DNA of 20,029 bases. It comes from JBBSTY01 sp038235385. GTDB taxonomy: Bacteria > Actinomycetota > Acidimicrobiia > Acidimicrobiales > Acidimicrobilacustridaceae. The stretch's first letter is position 1. Each line of letters begins with the position of its first letter. The notes beneath the pieces are model-generated. The model worked only from the letters and a program-made list of their open reading frames with translations, was not told the DNA's origin and made no database searches. The stretch covers positions 1 to 20,029 of the forward strand of contig JBBSTY010000076.1 in NCBI GenBank assembly GCA_038235385.1. The letters run 5' to 3'. A program made the translations under genes and the position numbers. Positions 1 through 6,457 of this stretch are shown piece by piece.

Positions 1-378
1 CGCGTCGAACACCAACCCGAACCGACACCGCAGCTTGCGGGCGATCAGCACCCGGGACTTCGCGACCTGCGCCGGAAGACGCCCTTCGCGGGCCAACCAC
101 ACCCCCGTCGACAACCCGAAATCACGATCGCAGACCCCACGCGCCTCGAGCTCGGCCAGGACCAGGGCCTCCTCGGCATCGAGCGCGGTGCGCCGCCGCA
201 CCAACGCCAACTGGCGGGCCGTCAGCTCGACATCAGCCGCGACCGCAGTGTCGAACCCGCCGCCACCACCCTCCGACACCCCGAACCCCTCATCGAACAC
301 ATGTTCGAGACTAGCGTTGTCGGTGCCCCCGAACAAGCGGTGAACAAGGATTCTCCGACTCTCTTCCCGCGTCGCCAT
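1..378 (-). CDS. DUF222 (13E12-type) HNH endonuclease-like protein, 5' part only
   Basis: The minus strand is open from an ATG at 378 to the left edge, giving 126 N-terminal residues. The rest lies outside the window, which is why no stop is seen. The segment with ELTARQLALVRRRTALDAEE followed by GLSTGVWLAREGRLP resembles the N-terminal helical DUF222 region of the actinobacterial 13E12 repeat family, which usually carries a C-terminal HNH nuclease domain. That HNH part is not visible here, so nuclease activity is only expected from the family. These genes occur in many copies in actinobacterial genomes and often sit in variable regions; their role is unknown. The start is supported by a TATCGT hexamer 8 nt upstream and by absence of a better upstream start. 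The gene diverges from the toxin-like gene at 400 with only 21 bp between start codons. Confidence 0.75.
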   Translation of the reverse strand, partial: MATREESRRILVHRLFGGTDNASLEHVFDEGFGVSEGGGGGFDTAVAADVELTARQLALVRRRTALDAEEALVLAELEARGVCDRDFGLSTGVWLAREGRLPAQVAKSRVLIARKLRCRFGLVFDA

Positions 379-385
379 TCCGTAT

Positions 386-391
386 TACGAT
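386..391 (+). promoter_or_regulatory. Candidate -10 element of the toxin-antitoxin-like operon
   Basis: TACGAT fits the TANNNT actinobacterial -10 pattern and lies 8 nt before the GTG at 400, so transcription would begin at or next to the start codon. It overlaps the inverted repeat ATTA-CGA-TAAT at 384-394, a possible operator for the ribbon-helix-helix partner. No good -35 is visible. Confidence 0.45.
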
Positions 392-392
392 A
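387..392 (-). promoter_or_regulatory. Candidate -10 element of the DUF222 gene
   Basis: TATCGT on the minus strand lies 8 nt before the ATG at 378. It overlaps almost completely the opposite-strand -10 candidate at 386-391, so the two divergent promoters may exclude each other. Confidence 0.4.
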
Positions 393-399
393 ATCGGGT

Positions 400-660
400 G
401 TGGAGATCCACAAGACAGCCCACAGGCACGGGATCAACGACGACGACATCCGGCACGCGGTGGCCCACGCCATCACGGTCGTCGATCTCGAACCCGAGGC
501 CGATCCGCCGAAGGTGTTGGCCATCGGTCCTGACACGGCCGGAAACCTGCTCGAGGTCATCTGGCTCGAGCTCGACGATGATCAGGAACTGGTGATCCAC
601 GCCATGGCGCTTCGCCGCACGTTCTTCGATCTGCTCCCGGACGAGGAGTCACGCTCATGA
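400..660 (+). CDS. Putative small toxin of a type II toxin-antitoxin pair
   Basis: This 86-residue protein starts with GTG at 400 and ends at 660, overlapping the next start codon by 4 nt (ATGA). It opens with a segment like HRHGINDDDIRHAV, followed by VLAIGPDTAGNLLEV and LVIHAMALRRTFFDLL near the C-terminus. I recall this layout from small actinobacterial proteins of the BrnT/RelE-like size class that are paired with ribbon-helix-helix partners, but the family assignment is from memory and no catalytic residue can be pointed to. The toxin-first order with an overlapping DNA-binding partner matches modules such as BrnT-BrnA. The start is supported by the TACGAT element 8 nt upstream; there is no Shine-Dalgarno sequence. 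An ATG at 398 in another frame is a shadow. Confidence 0.7.
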   Translation: MEIHKTAHRHGINDDDIRHAVAHAITVVDLEPEADPPKVLAIGPDTAGNLLEVIWLELDDDQELVIHAMALRRTFFDLLPDEESRS

Positions 661-938
661 CCAAGCCGAAGGCTCATCGAACCAAGACCGGCCGAGTGCT
701 CGACGACGATGATGTTGCCGCTCTCGCCGCTGAGGTCGAGACGACCACCTACGACGTCGACGTGCTCGAGACTCGCCGCCGGGGCCGACCGTCGATGGGT
801 TCCGCGGCGGCAGAGGTCGTCCCTGTCCGGCTCGACCCCGACCTGCGAGAGGCCGTCGAGGCACGTGCCCACGAGGACGACACGACGACCAGTGACGTGA
901 TCCGCCGAGCGCTGCGGAAGTTCCTCGACGTCGCCTGA
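657..938 (+). CDS. Ribbon-helix-helix (CopG-type) antitoxin/repressor
   Basis: The gene encodes 93 residues and begins inside the stop of the preceding gene (ATGA), so the two are translationally coupled. The C-terminal half has the pattern of a ribbon-helix-helix DNA-binding fold: a strand VVPVRLDPDLREAV, then a helix, then TTTSDVIRRALRKFL. Before it lies a basic GRPSMGS linker common in actinobacterial VapB/CopG-like proteins. The N-terminal half, acidic around DDDDVAALAAEVE, could be the part that binds and neutralises the partner; this is inferred. Such proteins normally repress their own operon, and the short inverted repeat at 384-394 is a candidate site. No gene follows for about 360 bases. 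Confidence 0.75.
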   Translation: MTKPKAHRTKTGRVLDDDDVAALAAEVETTTYDVDVLETRRRGRPSMGSAAAEVVPVRLDPDLREAVEARAHEDDTTTSDVIRRALRKFLDVA

Positions 939-1220
939 CAACGGACCGGGTGCCGTCGACCCGAAGGCCCCGGCGGCGAGACGGCGAAGGCCACGTGCAG
1001 GGCTCGAGTCGACGACGCTCCCCGCAGCGCGACCAGCGGAGCGTCGGCCCTCCCCCGGTCACGCTGCCTGACGAACGGAGACAGCGGACAGACCCGTCTC
1101 GAGGAGGTCGGGCAGGCCCGTGGTGGGTTCCGGAGACGGCCGGCTACCGATCCACAGCGGCCGACCGCGACGCGCACGACGCCTCGACTCGTGCGATTTT
1201 TCGCCGCCTCAAAGTTTCTG

Positions 1221-1242
1221 GCGCGGACTGAGCGCGGACTGA
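1221..1242. repeat. 11-bp tandem direct repeat, two copies
   Basis: GCGCGGACTGA occurs at 1221-1231 and again at 1232-1242 without spacer. Its function is unknown. It lies 60 bp from the tRNA-Pro 3' end. Confidence 0.7.
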
Positions 1243-1261
1243 GTCGATCTCCGGAACGCAG

Positions 1262-1285
1262 CAGGCCACCCGGTTGGGTGGCCTG
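1262..1285 (-). terminator. Hairpin downstream of tRNA-Pro
   Basis: CAGGCCACCC (1262-1271) and GGGTGGCCTG (1276-1285) form a perfect 10-bp stem with a 4-nt loop, 17 bp beyond the 3' end of the tRNA. There is no clear T tract on the minus strand, as is common for high-GC actinobacterial terminators. It could equally end transcripts coming from the left. Confidence 0.6.
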
Positions 1286-1302
1286 ACCTGCGGATTCTTG
1301 AG

Positions 1303-1377
1303 TCGGGCTGGCGGGATTCGAACCCACGACCTTCGGTCCCCCAGACCGACGCGCTAACCAAGCTGCGCCACAGCCCG
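1303..1377 (-). tRNA. tRNA-Pro, anticodon GGG
   Basis: The minus strand folds into a complete cloverleaf of 75 nt. The acceptor stem is CGGGCTG paired with CAGCCCG, with discriminator A; the D stem is GCGC/GCGC; the anticodon stem is TCGGT/ACCGA around the loop CTGGGGG; the T stem is GTGGG/CCCGC around TTCGAAT. The anticodon GGG reads proline codons, and the C1-G72 pair with A73 is typical of bacterial tRNA-Pro. CCA is not encoded, since CTC follows. A TATAGT -10 lies just upstream and a hairpin just downstream. Confidence 0.96.
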
Positions 1378-1387
1378 TGGCCGGGTG

Positions 1388-1393
1388 ACTATA
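1388..1393 (-). promoter_or_regulatory. Candidate -10 element of tRNA-Pro
   Basis: TATAGT on the minus strand, ten bases before the mature tRNA 5' end, is close to the TATAAT consensus. A weak -35 (TTCGGT) lies about 18 bp further upstream. Confidence 0.5.
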
Positions 1394-1594
1394 CCCGTTC
1401 CGACCCACGGGACCGAACCCGGCGGAACCGGCACGGTCCTGGGTCGTCTGCCTCATTCGGGCCGGATCGACCACGATGACGGCCATCGTGGCGGTGCATG
1501 GTCCACACTGTTCGATGAGCGGGACGGCGGTCGGCGCGCGGCGGAGGAGCACCCCGGTCGGCGCGCCCATCGAAGGCGATAGGAGCACCGAGTC

Positions 1595-3271
1595 GTGAAC
1601 AGCAGAGACCTCCCCATCGGGACCGGTGGCCGGCATCGGGGGCGGTACCGCCGCGGTGTCGCGGTCGTTGCCGCAGCGGCCGCGCTGGCCACCGTCGGCT
1701 GCGGTTCGAGCAACGACACGTCGAGCACGTCGTCGACGCCCGAAACCACCGTGCCGAGCGGCATCACCATCCGCAACAGCGCCGACGAGGGCGCGCCGAA
1801 GGCGGGGGGCAAGCTGGTCTTCGGCCTCGAGGCCGAGACCGAAGGCGGACTCAACCCGATCTCCGGTCAGTTCGCGTCGTCGGGCCACTTCATGGCGTCG
1901 AGCATCTTCGACCCGCTGGCCACCCTCGATGCGGACGGCAACTCGGTGCCCTACCTGGCCGAGTCGATCGAGCCGAACGCCGACTTCACGGAGTGGACCA
2001 TCACCGTTCGCAGCGGCGTCACGTTCCACGACGGCACGCTCCTCGATGCCGAAGCGGTTCGTACCACCTTGGAGGGCCACCGCCAATCGCTCGTCACCCA
2101 CGACGCGGTTCGCGACATCGCCTCCACCGAGGTGACCGGCCCGCTCACGGTGCTGGTCACCATGAGCCAGCCGTGGGCGCAGTTCCCGTACACGCTCACC
2201 ACCCAGGTCGGCTACATCCCGGCGCCGAGCATGCTCGCCGACCCGAACGGGCCCTTCAACCCGGTGGGCACCGGTCCGTTCCGCTTCGTCAAGTGGACCG
2301 TGGGCACGTCGTTCGACGCGACGAAGAACGAGAGCTACTGGCAGGAGGGCAAGCCACACCTCAGCGAGATCGAGTTCCGTCCCGTTCCCGACGCCCAGGC
2401 ACGGGCCGAGAAGCTCCTGTCGGGCGAGCTGTCGATGATCCACTCGGTCACGCCCCGCGACATCGTCTTCCTCCAGGGCGAGGACGTGAAGATGCTGGAG
2501 GTGTCCAACGGCGAGGAGACCTCGATCACGTTGAACACCGCCGTCGAACCGTTCGATGATCGCCTCGCTCGCGAAGCGGTCGCCAACGCCACCAACGTCG
2601 AGAGGTTGCTCGCCGAGACCGGGCGCGACATCGCCGATCCGGCCCGGGGGGTCTTCGCGCCGGGACAACTCGGCCACCGGCCCGAATCGAGCTTCCCGAC
2701 GTTCGACCTCGAGAACGCCAAGGCGTTGACCGCCGAGTACGAGGCGAAGCACGGCAAGCCGCTGAGCTTCACCTACGTCGGGGCCGACACCATCGACGAC
2801 CGAGCGTCCCAACAGCTGCTGCAGGAGATGTGGCAGGCGGCGGGCATGCAGGTGGAGCTGACGTCGGTGCCCCAGAGCTCGCAGATCATCAACACCGTGC
2901 TCGGCCGCTACCAGGCCACCGACTGGCGCAACTTCGGATCGCCCGACCCCGACGGCGACTACGTGTGGTGGCACTCGTCGTCGGTGGGTGAGGACGGCGC
3001 CATCTCGCTCAACGTGCCCCGGCTCGGCGATCCCGAGCTCGACGGCTACCTCGATCAGGCACGCGCCACCACCGACGAGGCGACCCGGGACGATCTCTAT
3101 GCCAAGGCCTCCGAGCGCATCAACCAGGACCTGGGCTACATCTGGCTCGAACGGCCGGTGTGGGCCCTGGCGGCCGATCCCCGCGTGAACGGCTTCCTCA
3201 TCGCCCAGAACGGCAGCATCTCCACCGTCGGATCCAAGACGTGGGTGGCCGATCTGTGGATCGGCGGCTGA
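1595..3271 (+). CDS. ABC transporter substrate-binding lipoprotein, family 5 (oligopeptide type)
   Basis: The 558-residue protein begins at GTG 1595, nine bases after an AGGAG ribosome binding site. An Arg-rich N-terminus and a hydrophobic run (residues 21-34) end in TVGC, so Cys36 is the likely lipidated residue; a Ser/Thr-rich linker follows. The mature part has the layout of the SBP_bac_5 family: GGKLVFGLEAET near the start, FDPLATLDADGNSVPYLAES, WTITVRSGVTFHDGTLLDAE, then NPVGTGPFRFVKW. Family members deliver peptides, nickel or other solutes to membrane permeases; the ligand cannot be told. No permease or ATPase gene is adjacent, so it is a solitary binding protein or its transporter lies elsewhere. 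Its stop codon sits inside a hairpin shared with the convergent gene at 3287. Confidence 0.93.
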   Translation: MNSRDLPIGTGGRHRGRYRRGVAVVAAAAALATVGCGSSNDTSSTSSTPETTVPSGITIRNSADEGAPKAGGKLVFGLEAETEGGLNPISGQFASSGHFMASSIFDPLATLDADGNSVPYLAESIEPNADFTEWTITVRSGVTFHDGTLLDAEAVRTTLEGHRQSLVTHDAVRDIASTEVTGPLTVLVTMSQPWAQFPYTLTTQVGYIPAPSMLADPNGPFNPVGTGPFRFVKWTVGTSFDATKNESYWQEGKPHLSEIEFRPVPDAQARAEKLLSGELSMIHSVTPRDIVFLQGEDVKMLEVSNGEETSITLNTAVEPFDDRLAREAVANATNVERLLAETGRDIADPARGVFAPGQLGHRPESSFPTFDLENAKALTAEYEAKHGKPLSFTYVGADTIDDRASQQLLQEMWQAAGMQVELTSVPQSSQIINTVLGRYQATDWRNFGSPDPDGDYVWWHSSSVGEDGAISLNVPRLGDPELDGYLDQARATTDEATRDDLYAKASERINQDLGYIWLERPVWALAADPRVNGFLIAQNGSISTVGSKTWVADLWIGG

Positions 3272-3286
3272 TCCCGTTCGATCAGC
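3267..3286. terminator. Bidirectional hairpin between convergent genes
   Basis: GCTGATC (3267-3273) and GATCAGC (3280-3286) form a perfect 7-bp stem with a 6-nt loop. It includes the stop codon of the binding-protein gene and ends one base before the stop of the opposite gene, filling the 15-bp gap. This placement suits a shared terminator. Confidence 0.6.
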
Positions 3287-3661
3287 TCATGCGCCCGGAG
3301 CCGACGGCGCATCCGAGCCCGGCTCGCGTCCGGGTGGGTCGCTGCCCGGTGCCTCGTCGACCGGCGTCTCGCCGTCGGGCTCCTTGCGGTACCACCACCA
3401 GAGGCCGGCCGCGGTGAGCCCCACCACGAGCACACCGATGACGACGGCGATCGGGGTGTGGTCGTTCTCCACCAGCAACGCGAACCCTTGGAACGCCCGG
3501 TAGCCCAGGTAGATGACGGTGCCGACGATCAGGACCCAGAAGTGCCAGGGGACCTTGCTCGACGGCGGATCACCGATGACCCTGCCGCACGACGGACAGG
3601 TGCCGTCGGGCGGGATGGTGTTGGGGTTCCAGAACTTGGAGCAGTCCTCACACCAGGGCAC
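3287..3661 (-). CDS. Small zinc-ribbon membrane protein of unknown function
   Basis: The protein has 124 residues. It begins with a CxxC pair (Cys4, Cys7) and a second pair (Cys22, Cys25, in TCPSCGRVIGD), the pattern of a zinc ribbon. Two hydrophobic segments follow at about 40-60 and 70-92, and the tail is acidic and Pro/Ser-rich. I do not recognise a named family. The GTG start at 3661 is the only possible one because a TGA lies in frame just upstream; GGAG lies a few bases before it. The start is 18 bp after the stop of the carboxyltransferase gene, so it is likely the last gene of that operon. A role linked to the carboxylase or phosphatase is only an inference from position. Confidence 0.8.
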   Translation of the reverse strand: MPWCEDCSKFWNPNTIPPDGTCPSCGRVIGDPPSSKVPWHFWVLIVGTVIYLGYRAFQGFALLVENDHTPIAVVIGVLVVGLTAAGLWWWYRKEPDGETPVDEAPGSDPPGREPGSDAPSAPGA

Positions 3662-3679
3662 GATCGCTCCGTCCCACCA

Positions 3680-5287
3680 TCAGACCGGTGGCACGCCGTG
3701 GCGCCGCCGCGAGAAGGTGCGGTCCTTGCCGTCGGCGTAGCGGATGCGTCGTCCGATCTCGTCGCGAAGGTCCTCGAAATCGACGACGGCGTCCACGACG
3801 AGCTCGGACGCCAATCGGAGGAGATCGACGTCCTCCTCGTACAGACGCCGCTGGTCGGCGACGAAGTCGGCCCGCTCGTCGAGGTCGTCGATGGCGGCGA
3901 TCTTGTTGGCGAACACGGCGTTGACGGCCGCCTCGGGACCCATCACGGCGATCTTGGCCGTGGGGAGCGCGAGGGTGGCCTCGGGCTCGAACGCGGGACC
4001 CGACATGGCGTACAGCCCGGCGCCGTAGGCCTTGCGGACGATCACCGACACCTTCGCCACGGTTGCCTCGGACACCGCCGTGACCATCTTGGCGCCGTGG
4101 CGGATGATCCCCTGGCGTTCCACCTGCGTGCCGACCATGAACCCCGGGACGTCGGCGAGGAACACGAGCGGGATGTTGAAGGCGTCGCAGCACCAGACGA
4201 ACCGAGCTGCCTTGTCGGCCGAATCGACGAACAGCACGCCACCCTTCTGAGCGGGGTTGTTGGCGACGATGCCGACCGGACGGCCGTCGAGCCGACCGAG
4301 GCCGACGATCAGTTCGGGGGCGAAGAGCGGCTTGACCTCGAAGAAGCTCTCGGCGTCGACGAGACCATCGATCACGTCGTGCATGTCGTACCCCTCGGAC
4401 TCTGACACCGGCACCACGCCCGCATCGAGCGGTCGGACCGGCGGCGCACCCTCGTAGACGGGCGGGTCCTCGCTCCAGCGCTGCGGGAAGTAGGTCAGGT
4501 AGGCCCGCGCCTGGTCGATGGCGTCCTCGTCGTCGACGGCGAGGTTGTCGCCGCATCCCGAGACGGTGGCGTGCATGCGCGCCCCACCCATCTCCTCCAG
4601 CGTGGCGATCTCACCGATGACCATCTCGGCCATTCGTGGTGAACCCAGGTACATCGACGCGTTGGCCTCGACCATGATGATGAGGTCGCAGAACGAGGGG
4701 ATGTACGCGCCGCCGGCAGCCGACGGTCCGAAGAGGCAGCAGATCTGCGGGACGCGTCCCGAGAGCTTGACCTGGTTGTAGAAGATCCGTCCGGCTCCCC
4801 GCCGGCCGGGGAAGAGCTGCACCTGGTCGGTGATGCGGGCGCCTGCCGAGTCGACCAGCCAGAACACGGGGAGCTCGTCGCGCAACGCCCGCTCGGTGAG
4901 CCGGACGATCTTCTCCACCGTGCGTGCGCCCCACGATCCGGCCTTGACCGTCGGGTCGTTGGCCATCACGCAGACCGGTCGGCCGTCGACGGTGCCCACC
5001 CCGGTCACGACACCATCAGCAGGGAGGTCGACCGCGCTGGCGTTGGCGAGCAACGAATCCTCGATGAACGATCCGGGATCGAGCAGCAGATCGAGACGGT
5101 CGCGGACGAACAGCTTGTTCTGCGCGACGAGCTTGGGCCCGCCCTTCTCCAGGTTGCCCGCCAGCGCCCGAGCCGCGGCCTCCCGGAGCGCATGAGCGGG
5201 GTGATCGGGGGCCAGCGCGCCGTCGATGATCGGAGCGATCGGCGGAAGGTCAGATGCGGCGGATGGCGAGGATGGCGACGTCGTCAT
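3680..5287 (-). CDS. Acyl-CoA carboxylase carboxyltransferase (beta) subunit
   Basis: The 535-residue protein is a full-length member of the biotin-dependent carboxyltransferase family (propionyl-/acetyl-/methylcrotonyl-CoA carboxylase beta type). These enzymes move carboxyl from carboxybiotin to an acyl-CoA. The first crotonase-like half carries VDSAGARI and the oxyanion-hole segment GPSAAGGAYIPSFCD; the second half carries GGVLFVDSADKAARF and FLADVPGFMVGTQVERQG. Substrate choice cannot be read. No biotin carboxylase or carrier subunit is nearby. The ATG at 5287 is the first usable start; no ATG, GTG or TTG in frame lies between the upstream stop and the conserved LVAQNKLFVRDRL segment. The gene therefore overlaps the phosphatase gene by 38 nt. 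It is probably the middle gene of a three-gene operon. Confidence 0.92.
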   Translation of the reverse strand: MTTSPSSPSAASDLPPIAPIIDGALAPDHPAHALREAAARALAGNLEKGGPKLVAQNKLFVRDRLDLLLDPGSFIEDSLLANASAVDLPADGVVTGVGTVDGRPVCVMANDPTVKAGSWGARTVEKIVRLTERALRDELPVFWLVDSAGARITDQVQLFPGRRGAGRIFYNQVKLSGRVPQICCLFGPSAAGGAYIPSFCDLIIMVEANASMYLGSPRMAEMVIGEIATLEEMGGARMHATVSGCGDNLAVDDEDAIDQARAYLTYFPQRWSEDPPVYEGAPPVRPLDAGVVPVSESEGYDMHDVIDGLVDAESFFEVKPLFAPELIVGLGRLDGRPVGIVANNPAQKGGVLFVDSADKAARFVWCCDAFNIPLVFLADVPGFMVGTQVERQGIIRHGAKMVTAVSEATVAKVSVIVRKAYGAGLYAMSGPAFEPEATLALPTAKIAVMGPEAAVNAVFANKIAAIDDLDERADFVADQRRLYEEDVDLLRLASELVVDAVVDFEDLRDEIGRRIRYADGKDRTFSRRRHGVPPV

Positions 5288-6338
5288 TGATCGGTCCGCT
5301 GGCGAAGTCGGTGGCGGCCTCGAGCAGGGACTTGCACAGTACGTCGGCGGACACGCCCGGATCACGTCGAAGGGTGCTGGCGATGCGGTCCTCGCCGAAG
5401 AGCTGCTCGCCGTTGCGCGCCTCGGCCAACCCGTCGGTGTACACGAGCAGGAGGTCGTTCTCGTCGAGGTCGATCTCCCGGCTGATGTACCCGACGCCGG
5501 GATCGAGCATGAGCAGCGGTCCCGTGGCACGCAACGGCCGGACCTCGCGGTGGTGCCACAGCCAGGCGGCGGGATGACCGGCCGACGCGTAGCGGAGCGT
5601 GCCCGCCTCGGTGTCGAAGACGGCGACGCACAGCGAGATGAACTCCTCGCTGCGGCCGATCGCCGACATCTGGGTGTTGAGCTCTTCGAGTGCCTGGGCC
5701 GGGTCGCGGTACTGGCGCAGGAAGACGCGCAGGAGGTACTTGGCCTGGAACGCGGTGATGGCCGGGTCGATGCCGTGGCCGGCGACGTCGCCGATGACGG
5801 CCGCGAGGCGGTTCGGTGCGACGCGGAACACGTCGTAGAAGTCGCCCGCCATGTGACCCGAGCCGGCCTGGTACACCCGACCGACCTCGAACCCGGTGAA
5901 GTCGGGGAAGTCCTCCGGGGCCAGCCGTTCGGCCCAGCGCTTCGGCGCCAGATCGTCCTGCACCAGCACCTCCTGCGCACGCCGCTGGAGCTGGGACCGC
6001 CGGTGCTCGAGACGGGCCTGGTGCACGAAGTTGCGTCCGAAGACGAACGAGAGGGCCACCGGCACCAGGATCAACGCCGAGACCACGGTGGCCGACGCGT
6101 TGTCGGCCACCGCCACGATGAGCTCGCTCACGGCGAGCACGGCGTAGAGGATCGTCGTGTGGAGGTCCTTGCGGAAGTCCGAGACGAGCAGCTCCATCAC
6201 ATCGGCGTCGGGAGCGTTCTCGGCGGACTCCTGCTCGACCCGCCGGATGATCTTCCGGCGGTACAGGGCCGATCGGCCCCAGACCACCGTCGCCGCCGCG
6301 CAGGCCACCGCGACGATGGCCAGGATGAGCTGGTTCAT
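5250..6338 (-). CDS. Membrane-anchored SpoIIE/RsbU-type PP2C phosphatase
   Basis: This 362-residue protein has a membrane segment at residues 3-20, a second hydrophobic region at about 62-101, a short helical linker, and a C-terminal PPM/SpoIIE phosphatase domain from about 150. The metal-binding motifs are all present: GDFYDV (Asp166), GDVAGHG (Asp184), YTDGLAEA (Asp302) and NDDVAIL (Asp352/353). Such enzymes typically dephosphorylate anti-sigma-factor antagonists in partner-switching circuits, but no kinase, antagonist or sigma gene is nearby, so the target is unknown. The ATG at 6338 leads directly into the first membrane helix. A TAACCT hexamer 10 nt upstream suggests its own promoter, separate from der 119 bp away. 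The last 38 nt are shared with the carboxyltransferase gene. Confidence 0.9.
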   Translation of the reverse strand: MNQLILAIVAVACAAATVVWGRSALYRRKIIRRVEQESAENAPDADVMELLVSDFRKDLHTTILYAVLAVSELIVAVADNASATVVSALILVPVALSFVFGRNFVHQARLEHRRSQLQRRAQEVLVQDDLAPKRWAERLAPEDFPDFTGFEVGRVYQAGSGHMAGDFYDVFRVAPNRLAAVIGDVAGHGIDPAITAFQAKYLLRVFLRQYRDPAQALEELNTQMSAIGRSEEFISLCVAVFDTEAGTLRYASAGHPAAWLWHHREVRPLRATGPLLMLDPGVGYISREIDLDENDLLLVYTDGLAEARNGEQLFGEDRIASTLRRDPGVSADVLCKSLLEAATDFASGPINDDVAILAIRRI

Positions 6339-6348
6339 GGTGCGCGAA

Positions 6349-6354
6349 AGGTTA
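6349..6354 (-). promoter_or_regulatory. Candidate -10 element of the phosphatase-carboxylase operon
   Basis: TAACCT (minus strand, in CGGTAACCT) lies 10 nt before the ATG at 6338. No Shine-Dalgarno sequence is seen, so a very short leader is implied. Confidence 0.4.
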
Positions 6355-6457
6355 CCGGAGCGTCCGCGTCTGCCCCATGGCGAAGCGATGACGGAACCGC
6401 GTGGTACCTGAGCACATCTGAGGTCATCGTCAGGGAGCCGATCGGTGGGAGCGACGA

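Larger units (their letters stand above)
939..1302. other. Non-coding stretch between the toxin-antitoxin-like operon and tRNA-Pro
   Basis: I see no convincing gene here. An open frame at 950-1231 (+) is Arg/Pro-rich, has no ribosome binding site and no recognisable motif. The stretch contains a short tandem direct repeat at 1221-1242 and a strong hairpin at 1262-1285. It is less uniformly GC-rich near 1195-1220 (a run of T bases and AAAGTTT) than the flanking genes. It abuts the tRNA 3' end, which is a common integration site, but I found no second copy of the tRNA 3' end inside the window. Confidence 0.5.

Noticed and set aside
950..1231. A 93-codon plus-strand frame after the antitoxin gene
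   Set aside because: Arg/Ser/Pro-rich, no start signal, no family resemblance; best treated as non-coding.
1221..1242. Tandem 11-bp repeat as an integration site core
   Set aside because: It is not part of the tRNA sequence and no matching copy or integrase is in the window.
1385..1582. A 65-codon frame upstream of the binding-protein gene
   Set aside because: No ribosome binding site or motif, and it covers the likely promoter region.
749..2974. A 741-codon open frame on the minus strand across the antitoxin gene, the tRNA and the binding-protein gene
   Set aside because: It passes through a tRNA and lies antisense to a clearly recognisable lipoprotein gene; composition is Arg/Val/Gly-rich as expected for antisense frames in high-GC DNA.
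5288..5980. Upstream extension of the carboxyltransferase frame to 766 residues
   Set aside because: The extra part is an alternative frame of the phosphatase gene and has a low-complexity Ser/Thr/Arg sequence unlike any carboxyltransferase.
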